From positions 1,463,501-1,510,000 of the forward strand of contig WPIO01000088.1 of NCBI GenBank assembly GCA_009760855.2: a stretch of 46,500 nucleotides of DNA, given 5' to 3'. Below are positions 20,891-31,214 of the stretch, piece after piece (position 1 is the stretch's first letter; each line of letters begins with the position of its first letter). This DNA comes from Cristatella mucedo (Eukaryota > Bryozoa > Phylactolaemata > Cristatellidae). Under the pieces are notes generated by a model, which did no database searches, was not told where the DNA came from, and worked only from the letters and a program-made list of their open reading frames with translations. A program made the position numbers and the translations under genes.

Positions 20891-21559
20891 CCTAACCAAT
20901 CAGCATGCTGCCACTAACCAATCAGCATGCTGCCACAAACCAATCAGCACGCTGCTACTAACCAATCAGCATGCTGCCACTAACCAATCAGCATGCTGCC
21001 ACAAACCAATCAGCACGCTGCTACTAACCAATCAGCATGCTGCCACTAACCAATCAGCATGCTGCCTCTAACCGATCAGCATGCTGCCACTAACCAATCA
21101 GCATGCTGCCACTAACCAATCAGCATGCTGCCACTAACCAATCAGCATGCTGCCACTAACCAATCAGCATGCTGCCACTAACCAATCAGCACGCTGCCAC
21201 TAACCAATCAGCATGCTGCTATTAACCAATCAGCATGCTGCTACTAACCAATCAGCATGCTGCCACTAACCAATCAGCATGCTGCCACTAACCAATCAGC
21301 ATGCTGCTACTAACCAATCAGCATGCTGCCACTAACCAATCAGCATGCTGCTATTAACCAATCAGCATGCTGCCACTAACCAATCAGCATGCTGCTACTA
21401 ACCAATCAGCATGCTGCCACTAACCAATCAGCATGCTGCTACTAACCAATCAGCATGCTGCTACTAACCAATCAGCATGCTGCTATTAATTAATCAGCAT
21501 GCTGCTACTAATCAATCAGCATGCTGCCACTAACCAATCAGCATGCTGCCACTAACCAA
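20891..21559. repeat. 22-bp minisatellite, about 30 copies
   Basis: The unit is GCATGCTGCCACTAACCAAT plus CA, with TGCTAC/TGCTATT/ACGCTG variants. Eighteen of its 22 bases (GCATGCTGCCACTAACCA) occur as a single copy in the LINE-A 3'UTR at 4767-4784, and the array sits at the 3' side of a degraded LINE-A in the same orientation. Each unit contains a 10-bp palindrome (CAGCATGCTG) and a match to the NF-Y/CCAAT consensus (AACCAATCAG). There are no unique spacers, so it is not a CRISPR. Confidence 0.95.
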
Positions 21560-22867
21560 GTGACTGGGTTCCTTCCCCAGCGAATTCGAAGGGCCGGGTA
21601 GGCGATTTAGTACGCCAGGGCGAAACACGGCGTTTTAATATTTTTATTGCCCAGGGATTTATTTGGCCGAAGGACATGACCACCATATGGCGCCATTTAA
21701 TGGTGCATGGTCTCTGCAGAGACCCTCAGACAGACTCCTTTGCTTCGCTCTTAGCTGAGCCAGTAAAAGCAACGAGCACCTGTTGGAGCAGTAACTTGAG
21801 ATCCCTGCAGCAACCCCTGGAATTCTCGGTCCGTCGCCTGGAGGAGCGGTCACCCCTGCCTGCTCTCGGAGGAGTCACAGGTGGAATTTCGCCTAACGCT
21901 TGAAGGATCTCAGCTGATCTTTGAATGATCTCGCCTGTGCGTCGATGGATCTCACCCGAGCTTCCATGGCATCAGCGCTTGATCGACCCAAGCAAAGAGC
22001 AGGTGCTCTGTACTTGAGCCGCTGGGTGGCTTCCGCTCACGATTGCACGCACCGCCGATGCTGCACATCGACACTATATCGGGACCCAGCTTGTCTCCTC
22101 GTTTCGAGCCCGAGGGTTACTTACTATTACATCTGTCGTTGCCGCTGCCTTCTGCAGATGGGCGGGGGGGGGGTGGGGCCCCGCTCAGCACCGTGCAGCA
22201 GATGCATGTAGCCGGGGGGGGGGGGGGGGGAGGCAAGAAAGCACCATGCATAACTCCGTGCAGAGTTATCAGCCCCTGTTTTGGCAGTGTGGCGTTGCAC
22301 ACCGCCCTAGACATGGCACTTAATGCGGCCGAATTTCCGGCAGTTTGACTATCTGGCGAGTACGTTTCTTACCAAAGCCAGGCTGCGTTGCTTTCCAGCT
22401 CAACGTCGTGTCATGGCCGCTGCATTGTCTGGCCCTAGGAGCTTGATTTGCTGGCAGCGAACGAAGCTGGCACAAAGGGACTGTAATGGGTCAGCTGCGG
22501 TGCATTTACTCGAGATTCCCACAATCAGTGAAAGCAGCAAGTAGCACACCCACGAGTACGCCAGCCGTGCCTCAGACCTCAGCCTTTAAATCCGAACGCA
22601 TGTTGTAGGGCTGGCTGCAGGTAAACACGACTGACTTCGCCCTGCACTGCGAAAGCTGAAGCTTCCTGGCACGGCGATCGGTGCATCAGAGGAGCTCGTC
22701 AGCAGTCGTACTCGACCGAACGCGGGACACGGTCTAGCCAGGCGCAGCAGCGCTGAGCGCGCCCCCTTCGAGGAACTCGACGAGTCTCTGTAATCGGTTC
22801 TGCAGGTTTGCACGCAGACGCCCAGCCCGGCCAGAAGCATGAGCGGCTGCCTCCAGCCGCTGCCTCT
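21560..22867. other. Unassigned stretch
   Basis: No supported exon. Two poly-G runs (22155-22163 and ~22213-22230) and a small ATAACTC/GAGTTAT hairpin near 22252-22273. On the minus strand around 21950-21870 the reading ADAMEARVRSIDAQARSFKD looks helical, but stops follow directly. Confidence 0.4.
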
Positions 22868-23060
22868 GCTTGCAGCTCTGGCTCGAAGGCGCTCGGAGGA
22901 GTAGTGCCCCATGATCGAGGTGCATTCGTTCGTGGATATTTGCCCTATTCGAGCGTCGTCGTCATCGCCCGAAACTCGACGCTCTGCGGGCGGATGGGCG
23001 AAATCTATGCACCTCGATCAGGGGGCACTACTCCTCCGAGCGCCTTCGAGAGCTGCAAGC
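22868..23060. repeat. Long inverted repeat (54-58-bp arms, 81-base spacer)
   Basis: The left arm 22868-22925 and right arm 23007-23060 are inverse copies (GCTTGCAGCTCT..CGAAGGCGCTCGGAGGAG, GTAGTGCCCC.TGATCGAGG, TGCAT). They differ by one 4-base indel and one mismatch. The arms read MHLD(H/Q)GALLLRAPS in opposite directions, so one is a partial copy of the other. Confidence 0.9.
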
Positions 23061-23125
23061 AGCAGCAGCAGCAATCAATGCTGCTGCTGCTGCTGCTGCA
23101 AACATTTGAGCAAACAGCAGCAGCA
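23054..23125. repeat. CAG/CTG triplet runs forming a hairpin
   Basis: (GCA)5 followed after ATCA by (TGC)7, then AACATTTGAGCAAA and (CAG)4. The first two runs are self-complementary. Confidence 0.9.
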
Positions 23126-23534
23126 GCCGCCCCATCGATTGCGACCGTGTCAAGGGGATGCTCGACTCAGCGAGAAGCCAGAGGAGGCACGTGACCGCAC
23201 TGTTTACATTGGCTGGAGCCGCCCGAGTAAACAGCGCTGCTGCTCGCGCTCGCTCGAACCTTCTTTTGCGAACGGCTGGGACGGCCGCCCCTATCGCACT
23301 GCAAGGGCAGGCAAGGGCAAGGACGCGCGAACGCGGACCAGCTGTCGCTCGCCTCGTCTATCGGCAACTGTCAGGCATCTTCTGGCCGCCGCCGACCTTG
23401 CTCGGAGTCGATGGCGGTGGACCGGCTCTGCCTCGGCCAGCCAGCCAGCCAGCCAGTCTGGCAGCGCTCCCCAACCCCTCGCTTACGTCCGGCTTTCTAT
23501 TGGCATCTATTGCATCCGTCCAGCATCCAGGTCC

Positions 23535-23656
23535 TTCTTCTTGGTCTAGCGGTTAAGGTGCTCGCCGCCGCCGCCGCCGCCGCCCCCCCCCGACCAAGGT
23601 CTGGTTGAGGTCGCTGGCTCGAGCCCCGAGGCATACGTGAAGCGCCATCTGGCGCT
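23535..23656 (+). mobile_element. SINE-A copy with an internal GCC expansion
   Basis: TTCTTGGTCTAGCGGTTAAG, GGTGCTCGCC, then an inserted (GCC)n plus nine Cs, CGACCAAGGTCTGGTTGAGG, B-box-like GGCTCGAGCCCCGAGGCATA, GTGAAGCGCCATCTGGCGC. The 3' hairpin has collapsed to GCGCC-ATCT-GGCGC. Confidence 0.85.
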
Positions 23657-24358
23657 CGACTTCTTTCTTTCTTTCTTCTTCGCGCGCGTCGCCGCGCGTG
23701 CACCGAGCGAGTCGTTGCGAGTCGCCCGTCGTAGGCGACGGCTCGCGTGTCGCCAGCTCGCGCGTCGATCCCAGCTTCGCTGACGCGCTGGCTGCCGTTC
23801 GCCGGCGAGACACGCCATGCGACGCCGCCGCCGTCGCCGCCACGACGTGCGTGCACCGAGCGGTCAAATTTCGTCCGCGGCGTTTTGTCGGGGCGCTCGC
23901 GGGTCAATGTAAACGTCCTGACGATTGGCGTCGCCGTGCGCCACCGGATGAATGAACCGGTTCCTACAGCTGGCGCTTCGAGTGTCCTACAAACAGCGGC
24001 TGCCGCGCGGAATGCATTAACGATTTCGCCCCGTCGCGTCGTCCGCCACTCCTTTCAGAGCCGCGAATCGGGCGAGCGCTTCCGCCGGCGCGTGCTATGC
24101 GCTGCTCGCTCCGAGCGTCCGTCGTCGTGGCCGCCGAGTACGGGCGAGCGCTCTCAGCATGTGTACTGACAGACAGTCTTCCGACCGTCGGGGAACCCAC
24201 TCCCCCTCTCTTGTCTCGGCGTCTCCTGTCTCGGTGACGGAAAGCGCGGAGGCAGCGTCGCTAGCGTAGTCTCGTAGTCTCCTGTCTCGGACGAGCGTTG
24301 CTACCGACCGAGGCAGAAACGAACGGTCAGAAGAAATTCCCAAAATATAAATTTTTAT
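23657..24358. other. G/C-rich stretch without a supported gene
   Basis: CpG-rich frames of arginine/alanine composition on both strands. Repeated GTCTCCTGTCTCGG at 24210-24230 and 24277-24290. No exon supported. Confidence 0.4.
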
Positions 24359-24650
24359 CATTTATTTTTTATCAAATTTATTTAATTTTAATTTTAATCT
24401 TTAAATTTAAAGCATTTCATTCTGAATCAAGTTGCTAATACTAACTAGTACTATATTGTATTACTATTATATACTACTACTGCTACTACTACTACTACTA
24501 CTAATTATTATTATTATCAAATTGTAATAATAATTACATATTATAATTATATAATGTATCATAGTATATAGTATATTATATTATAGTATATAGTAATATA
24601 ATATTATATAATAATATAGTAATATAGTAATACTAACTAGTACTAAGTGC
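24359..24650. repeat. A/T-rich island with TAC/ATT and TATAGTA repeats
   Basis: Abrupt switch from G/C-rich DNA to ~290 bases of ATTT, (TACTAC)n and TATAGTATA repeats, then back. CTAATACTAACTAGTACTA-like sequence occurs at both ends (24435-24453 and 24630-24647), hinting at an internal duplication. Confidence 0.8.
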
Positions 24651-25482
24651 AGCCAGAGCTACGATCGACACGTGATGTCGCGTCACGCTGAGGCGACAGC
24701 TGCTGCTTAAGCTCCGGCTCCGACTTTCGGCTTCGTCCGAACGGCGCCGAGCGCCGAGCGCCGTCGAATCAGGCTCCGCGCCGCTCGAAGCGGCCGTTAC
24801 TTCTGCGCTCGTCGACACGAGTCGGCGTACTGCGAGCAAGCTTTGGACCGGAGGCGAGACCGGAATCCACCGTACGGCGCCGCACGTGCGCAGGCGGAGA
24901 TGAATCCAAAGTATTCGTCGCTTTTCGTCTTCCGGCGCGCGCGCGACGATTCGAGCGGCGCCTGCGGCCGGCGCTTTCTGACGGATCGGACTGCCGCTGC
25001 GGCGGCGGCGGCCTGCAGAGGCGGCGGCGGCGTGACCCAGCCGCCGCCGCCGCCGCCATCGAAGGACGGCGACACGTGCGCGCGGACTTCATTTCGCAGC
25101 GGCGGAGCTAAAATGGTCGGAAGGCGCCAATTGCCGCCGCCGCCGAGCATTTGTTTCAAGCGCTCCGCCGCCGCCACCGCCGCGCGCTCCGAAGCTGCGG
25201 CTTCGCTGCGCTGCTGTCTGCTCGCAGAGTAAATTTAGTCGTGGCACCTGCCGCCGCCGCCGCCGCCGCCGCCGCCGCCCGGAAAATGCCGAGCCACATT
25301 GGCTGCCACCTCTCACTTCTCTTCACCCCCGAGAAATCATCCTCAAGAAGGCGAAGAGAAGTGAGATCCTTCTTTCGCCAGCGGAAGGCCGGCGGCCACG
25401 CCGGCGGCCAGATTTAACCGCCGCTAACGCTGCGGCAGCTCCCGCCGCTCTCTTCGCCACGGACGATTTGGGGGCGGGCCAG

Positions 25483-25518
<36 letters not shown>

Positions 25519-26830
25519 TGCCCGCTCCTTTTCGAACGCCTGCGTGCGCAGCTGCTCAGCTCGTCAGCTCTCGCGTCGGACGCGAGCAGACTGGAAATAG
25601 CTCTCGCGCTCAACTTCACACAGAAGGCGACTGCAAAAGAGATCGGCGGCAGACCGAGGCTGTGACCTTTGACTGTGACCTTTGTCTGCCAAGCAGCAGC
25701 AGCGCGCGTTGCCGCGTGCCGAGCTCGGTCGGAAGGAAATCGCCGCTGCTGCGGCTGCGGCCGTGCCGCCGCGCGCGCGACAGCGGCGGCTCGCGGGCTC
25801 CGACGAAGCTTCGCGGCGGCCGACGATCGCGTGACGCGACGTCTCCTGCGCATCTCGTCTGTCGCAGTTTGCGCTTCCGGGCTCCCGCCTGGCGTTCTAT
25901 CGCATGCCACCGTCGGCTCCGTTGACGGCGGCGGCGCGGGCGGCGGCCGTCGAGGAATGGAGAGCTAGCCAGAGGCGCGCGAGCGAGCGCAAATATTGAC
26001 AAGCGCTCGCTCGCGCGCGCTCGCTCGCTCGGCAGTGCGACCACGAGACCGATCCGCAGGGCGGCGTGCGCCCTGCGGCTGCGAAAATTGCTCAAAAGCG
26101 CGTGAAAATCGGTGGCGAAAAAATGGCCGGGTGTTCGCGCGATCGCGAAGCTTTAATCCGCTATTTTCTGAACTCCCCTTTCACTTCCGCTCGAGATCGG
26201 CCGTCTATCCGCGAAGAGCTTCCGTTGGGCTGATTTCGCAGCGGAGGACGGTGGTCCCCCGCCCCGCCCCGCCCCCCCCCCCGCGCGACTGAGCGCGGGT
26301 GGGGGGCGGGGCGAGGGCTCCGCTGAACCCCGCGGGCAAAGTACTGTCGACCTCCCGCGACGCGCCAAAGAGCCGGGCGCGCGGGCGAACGGCGACCGCT
26401 TGACCGCGTCGGTCCGTCGCCCCGATCCCCTATTGGCATCGAAGGTGAAGGTCGTCGAAGGCGGAAATGGCGGCTTCGAGACAAAGGAGGCCGCTCGAAC
26501 CCGCCTCTTGTAGCCTCGCGACCTGCTTCCGCCTTCGCAGCGCATGCGCCGCGAGCGACGCGGCGCGGAGCGGCCGAAGTCGAGGCGCATCGGTTGCCGC
26601 GCGGGCGCCGTCTGCGTCGCCGCTCCGTTGCGGTGTCAAAAAAGCGGCGGCTTCGATGTGGACCTACAGCTAGCGCGGGTGCTTGAAACGATCCCCTTGC
26701 TTTCCTGCAAAACGATAACTCGCCGGCTTACGGCTAACGACTAGCCAAGAGGACACGCGACTCAGGCACGTGACTCGGACACGTGATTTCTATTTTGCGA
26801 CCTCGCGGCACGACACATGGATGTTTATGC
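24651..26830. other. CpG-rich stretch without a supported gene
   Basis: Dense (GCC/GGC)n runs (e.g. 25249-25280, 25484-25519), hairpins at 25975-26018 and 26256-26317, and overlapping frames on both strands with no domain. It may be a promoter or untranslated CpG island, but no exon can be defined. Two CACGTG boxes (26767 and 26780) lie at its right end. Confidence 0.45.
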
Positions 26831-26837
26831 ACAAATA

Positions 26838-26951
26838 CATACATATATATATATATATATACGATTATATGTATAGTTACAGTCGTAGATATAGAGATAT
26901 ATCAATATAAAGGCACATAAACACTTATATGTTGATGGATATATGTATATA

Positions 26952-27000
<49 letters not shown>

Positions 27001-27035
27001 GATTGTATGTATATTTACAGTCATGTAGCTACAGA
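26838..27035. repeat. TA-rich tract with a ~137-bp internal duplication
   Basis: The sequence ATATATACGATT.TATGTATA.TTACAGTC occurs at ~26855-26884 and again at ~26992-27022, each preceded by a (TA)n run. Confidence 0.85.
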
Positions 27036-27066
27036 TATAACAAGATACAGGAATGCATACACCCTT

Positions 27067-27240
27067 GGTGAGCCGTGATGGCACACTAGGTAAGGCGGTA
27101 GCTTTCACGACCTCGGTCCCGAGGTCGTGGGTTCGATTCCTGCGGTGGGCGATTCTTTATCGCCAATGCAAGCGGTGGTGATAGCCGTAAAAGCTCTTCT
27201 CTCGCTATACAAAAAGAGGCTGTTTAATCAGCTAGGATTT
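27067..27240 (+). mobile_element. SINE-B, well preserved
   Basis: GTGAGCCGTGATGGCACACT (A-box region), AGGTAAGGCGG, GACCTCGGTCCCGAGGTCGT, B box GGGTTCGATTCCTGCGG, CAAGCGGTGGTGATAGCC, AAGCTCTTCTCTCGCTATAC, AAAAAGAGGCTGTTTAATCA, GCTAGGATTT. I use this and the 42.45-kb copy to define the family. It is not a tRNA gene: no acceptor stem is formed. Confidence 0.9.
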
Positions 27241-27419
27241 GGCTGCGAGAACTACTGCATAGTTTTGAGCTATTGAGGAATAAAGGTCAGAGCTGTCTAG
27301 ATATCCATCACAGCAGTCTCGGATTATCAGCGACTCCATTTTACTCTACTCTATTCCGATTGCGCCGCCCCTATTCGGCGATTCCCCTAGTTAGCTCCAC
27401 AGCGTCGCACATATCGGTC

Positions 27420-27515
27420 TGCCAATAATAATGACAATAACAATACTTTTTATAGCACCCTCAGAGAACTGAATCTTTCTCTAGGCACTTCACAGATGCT
27501 GCAAGCAAAGCATTA
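27420..27515 (-). mobile_element. LINE-A 3' terminus
   Basis: AATAATAATGACAATAACAA tail, then TATAGCACCCTCAGAGAACT, GAATCTTTCTCTAGGCACTT and CACAGATGCTGCAAGCAAAG: a diverged, inverted LINE-A end. Confidence 0.8.
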
Positions 27516-27817
27516 CCAACGGTACAGAATGAACTAAAGAGCTTAAGCGCCAAACAGAGTAGCCGAAACGACTGTCAATAGAAAGCACAAGAAGCAGCGA
27601 CGCATCATGATCGTGAGTTGGATGTCAAAAAAGAAGGATCGCGAATGTTGCGGTCTGCTCTCCGTTAGAGTTTCATTTTTCACCTAGAGTTTTCACTAAG
27701 AACCTGCAAGGGAGGCGAGCTGGCGCCGCGTGGTAAAAAAAACTGAAGCGGAAGGTCAACACCCGTCCAAGCGACTCGCTCCCGCTGTGCGGAAGAACTT
27801 GGAGAATAAATGCGATC

Positions 27818-27968
<151 letters not shown>

Positions 27969-28839
27969 CATTACTCCCGTTCACTTCCGGGAATTTTCCG
28001 CGTGGCGCCTCGCGCGGCGCGCTCAGGTCATCGACAGACAGCAGCCGCCGCCGACGTCAACTGGCAAACAAATAGCCGCTGCCGCGCTAGCCACTCGCAG
28101 CGATCGATGCCAGTGGCTGGAAGTGACCGGAAGCTGGGACCGGATGCAAACGCGCGGTCGCGCCGAGCTACGCAGCGAGTCGGGCTAATCCACTCGCCAG
28201 GGGATGGTTCGCCGCGGCCGCGGCCTCTTCGGCTAAGCGAAACGACTGCAGCGAAGGCGGCGCGCGCAGCTCGACGGGGGGCGTGGCGGGGGAGGGCGGA
28301 GAGCACCGAATTCCGCTGCGGCGGAATGCACCGACTTCCGCTGCGGTCGCAAAAGTGCGAGCGCCGCCGCGCTCCGCCAGCGACTCGTAGCGCTACTACC
28401 ACCGCTGGCACGAGTCTGGTCTACGACCTTTTCACCCTGTGCGACCTTTCACCTTTCGCCGCGATAAGCGTCGGAGATGCCGACTGCAGTCCGCGATTGC
28501 GGCGGTCGAGTCGCGCGACAGCGCCAGGACGTCCCTCGTTCTGCCGCAGGGACGCACTTCGCGGCGCCACCTAGCGACGAGGCAGCGAGTCCTCTGGCGA
28601 GCCCTGCGAAACTCTGTCCTGCGCCGTCACTTTCATTCGAAATAGCGCCGAAGTTGCCCTGCCTCGCTACGGAGGGCGCGCGCCCCGTCCGTCCGGCTGG
28701 CGTCGCCAGCTGGCGGGACGCGGCGGAGCCCGCGCGTGGACGCGCGCGGACGCACGTTCGGCGGCCGGAGTCCGGCGTTGCGAACGTTGCGCCGCAGCCA
28801 TGTGCCGTCGAGGGGGGTCTCTCGCGGGTGCGCGCGCGC

Positions 28840-28840
<1 letters not shown>

Positions 28841-28922
<82 letters not shown>
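28841..28922. repeat. (GA)n microsatellite
   Basis: About 80 bases of uninterrupted GA on the plus strand, 0.9 kb from the CT tract of opposite strand sense. Confidence 0.97.
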
Positions 28923-28925
<3 letters not shown>

Positions 28926-30060
28926 AACTCTGTTGGCGACGGCCACCGCCGACGGAGGCGCGCGGCGGCGGCGCAGAGTGCGCCGTCGCCGCGCGCCGCC
29001 GCGTGAAATAGCCGCGGGTCAATTCAATTATCGGCCCGGCGTGCTCGCGCGTCGACTCACGTAGCCGCTCGCTCGTTCTAGCGCATTCTCGCGTGGAGCT
29101 GCGCTAGCTTCGTCGGCTTAGCACAGTGCCTCGCTCGGCTTAGCGCTCAGCTCAGCGGCGGCGGCGGCGGCGGAGGCTCGTGCCAGCTCGGAGTTGTTTT
29201 TGAGCGGCGTGGGCGCAGCTCGTCGAAGTTGACTCATCCGGCGCCGGAATGCCGCCGCCGCTGCCGGCATTCCGCGGCCCCGCAGTCCCGCATATAGCGA
29301 CCGGCGGATGGGAAATAGCAGAAGCCTCCCATTAGCGCCGCGCTCGGGCGCGCGCGCGCCCGAGAGCGGCGCTAATTCGCGCGGAATCTCCAGCGGCGGG
29401 GCGCAGTGAGCGAATGCAACAGGGAGCGCTATTCTCGCGCCCGCTCCGTCCCGGAATAGACGACTCGACTAATTCGCGGCGATTCGGCGATTGCCCGCCG
29501 CCGCAGAGAGCCGAGCGCTCGGCATCGGCGCTCGGCATCGGATCCTCAGATCGTCGGCTTCGTCAGATCGGAGCCTCAGATCGGCGCTCGGCGGCCTCAT
29601 CCTGCGGCCGCGCGCGGGGAGCGGCTTTCCGTTTGAGCGGCTCGGCGCGCATCGGCAGCGCGCCGAGCCGCCGCTGCTACCGGCGCGCTGCGAATAATAC
29701 GGCCGCCGCCTCCACGCGCCGAAACCAATGGGAACGTCGCCCGGAACGTCCCGTCGGCGAAGCTGAGCGCAGTGGCCGCGAGCGTTGAGATTTCGCGGAA
29801 TCGCGTAGCGGATTCAGTGCCCGGCGACGCTGCGGCCGAACAATGAACCGGATTCGTTCGGAGCCTGCGGAGGGATTAATTTGCATAATTAGTCGGTGAA
29901 TTCAGGTTCGCGTAGTGCGCGCAGAAGCCGGCGCAGAGAGGGACCCGGCCGCCGGCGGTTGAGAAAAAAGAGAAGAGGAAACGGCGGAGCCTCCGCTTCC
30001 GCTGAGCGACTTCCGGCGGCGGCGCAACGATCCGTGACATCCGCCGCGCCGCGCCTCCGG
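28923..30060. other. CpG-rich stretch without a supported gene
   Basis: Overlapping frames only. It contains a 46-bp near-perfect palindrome (29331-29376) and a (CGG)n run near 29155-29172. Confidence 0.45.
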
Positions 30061-30065
30061 CGTGG

Positions 30066-31214
30066 TCACTCTCTCTGTCTGTCTGTCTCTGTGTCTATGT
30101 CTCTGTCTGTCTCTGTCTGTCTCACTGTTTCTGTCTCACTGTTTCTGTCTCTGCCTGTCGCTGTCTGTCTCCGTCTGTCTCTGCCTGTCGCTGTCTGTCT
30201 CCGTCTGTCTCTGTCTGTCTCTGTCTGTCTCTGTCTGTCTCTGTCTCTGTCTGTCTCTGTCTGTCTCTGTCTGTCTCTGTCTGTCTCTGTCTGTCTCTGT
30301 CTGTCTCTGTCTGTCTCTGTCTGTCTCTGTCTGTCTCTGTCTGTCTCTGTCTGTCTCTGTCTGTCTCTGTCTGTCTCTGTCTGTCTCTGTCTGTCTCACT
30401 GTTTCTGTCTCTGCCTGTCGCTGTCTGTCTCTGCCTGTCGCTGTCTGTCTCTGTCTGTCTCTGTCTGTCTCTGTCTGTCTCTGTCTGTCTCTGTCTGTCT
30501 CTGTCTGTCTCTGTCTGTCTCTGTCTGTCTCTGCCTGTCTCTGCCTGTCTCTGCCTGTCTCTGTCTGTCTCTGCCTGTCTCTGCCTGTCTCTGCCTGTCT
30601 CTGTCTGTCTCTGTCCGTCTCTGTCCGTCTCTGTCCGTCTCTGTCCGTCTCTGTCCGTCTCTGTCCGTCTCTGTCCGTCTCTGTCCGTCTCTGTCTGTCT
30701 CTGTCCGTCTCTGTCCGTCTCTGTCCGTCTCTGTCCGTCTCTGTCCGTCTCTGTCCGTCTCTGTCCGTCTCTGCCCGTCTCTGTCTGTCTCTGTCTGTCT
30801 CTGTCTGTCTCTGTCTGTCTCTGTCCGTCTCTGTCCGTCTCTGTCCGTCTCTGTCCGTCTCTGTCCGTCTCTGTCCGTCTCTGTCGTCTCTGTCCGTCTC
30901 TGTCCGTCTCTGTCCGTCTCTGTCCGTCTCTGTCCGTCTCTGTCCGTCTCTGTCCGTCTCTGTCCGTCTCTGTCCGTCTCTGTCCGTCTCTGTCCGTCCT
31001 CTCTGTCCGTCTCTGTCCGTCTCTGTCCGTCTCTGTCCGTCTCTGTCCGTCTCTGTCCGTCTCTGTCCGTCTCTGTCCGTCTCTGTCCGTCTCTGTCCGT
31101 CTCTGTCCGTCTCTGTCCGTCTCTGTCTGTCTCTGTCTGTCTCTGTCTGTCTCTGTCTGTCTCTGTCTGTCTCTGTCTGTCTGTCTCTGTCTCTGTCTGT
31201 CTCTGTCTCTCTCG
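30066..31214. repeat. 10-bp tandem array (CTGTCTGTCT / CTGTCCGTCT), ~1.15 kb
   Basis: Roughly 110 units with exact 10-base period. Units carry T or C at position 6, plus CTGCCTGTCT variants, in homogeneous blocks: T-type to ~30610, mostly C-type 30611-31124, T-type to the end. Two frame slips (a unit short by one base near 30884 and a +1/+2 change near 30998) break the phase. A CACTGTTTCTGTCTCTGCCT-type segment occurs at 30122-30189 and again at 30397-30450. The plus strand is nearly free of A, so long open frames (515 and 408 codons plus, 437 minus) are inevitable and not evidence of protein. Confidence 0.97.

Noticed and set aside
20891-21559. CRISPR-like array
   Set aside because: Contiguous 22-bp units with no spacers, in a eukaryotic setting and derived from LINE-A sequence.
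27067-27240. tRNA gene
   Set aside because: A- and B-box-like motifs are present, but there is no acceptor stem or normal anticodon arm, and the same sequence recurs with a common body and tail: it is a SINE.
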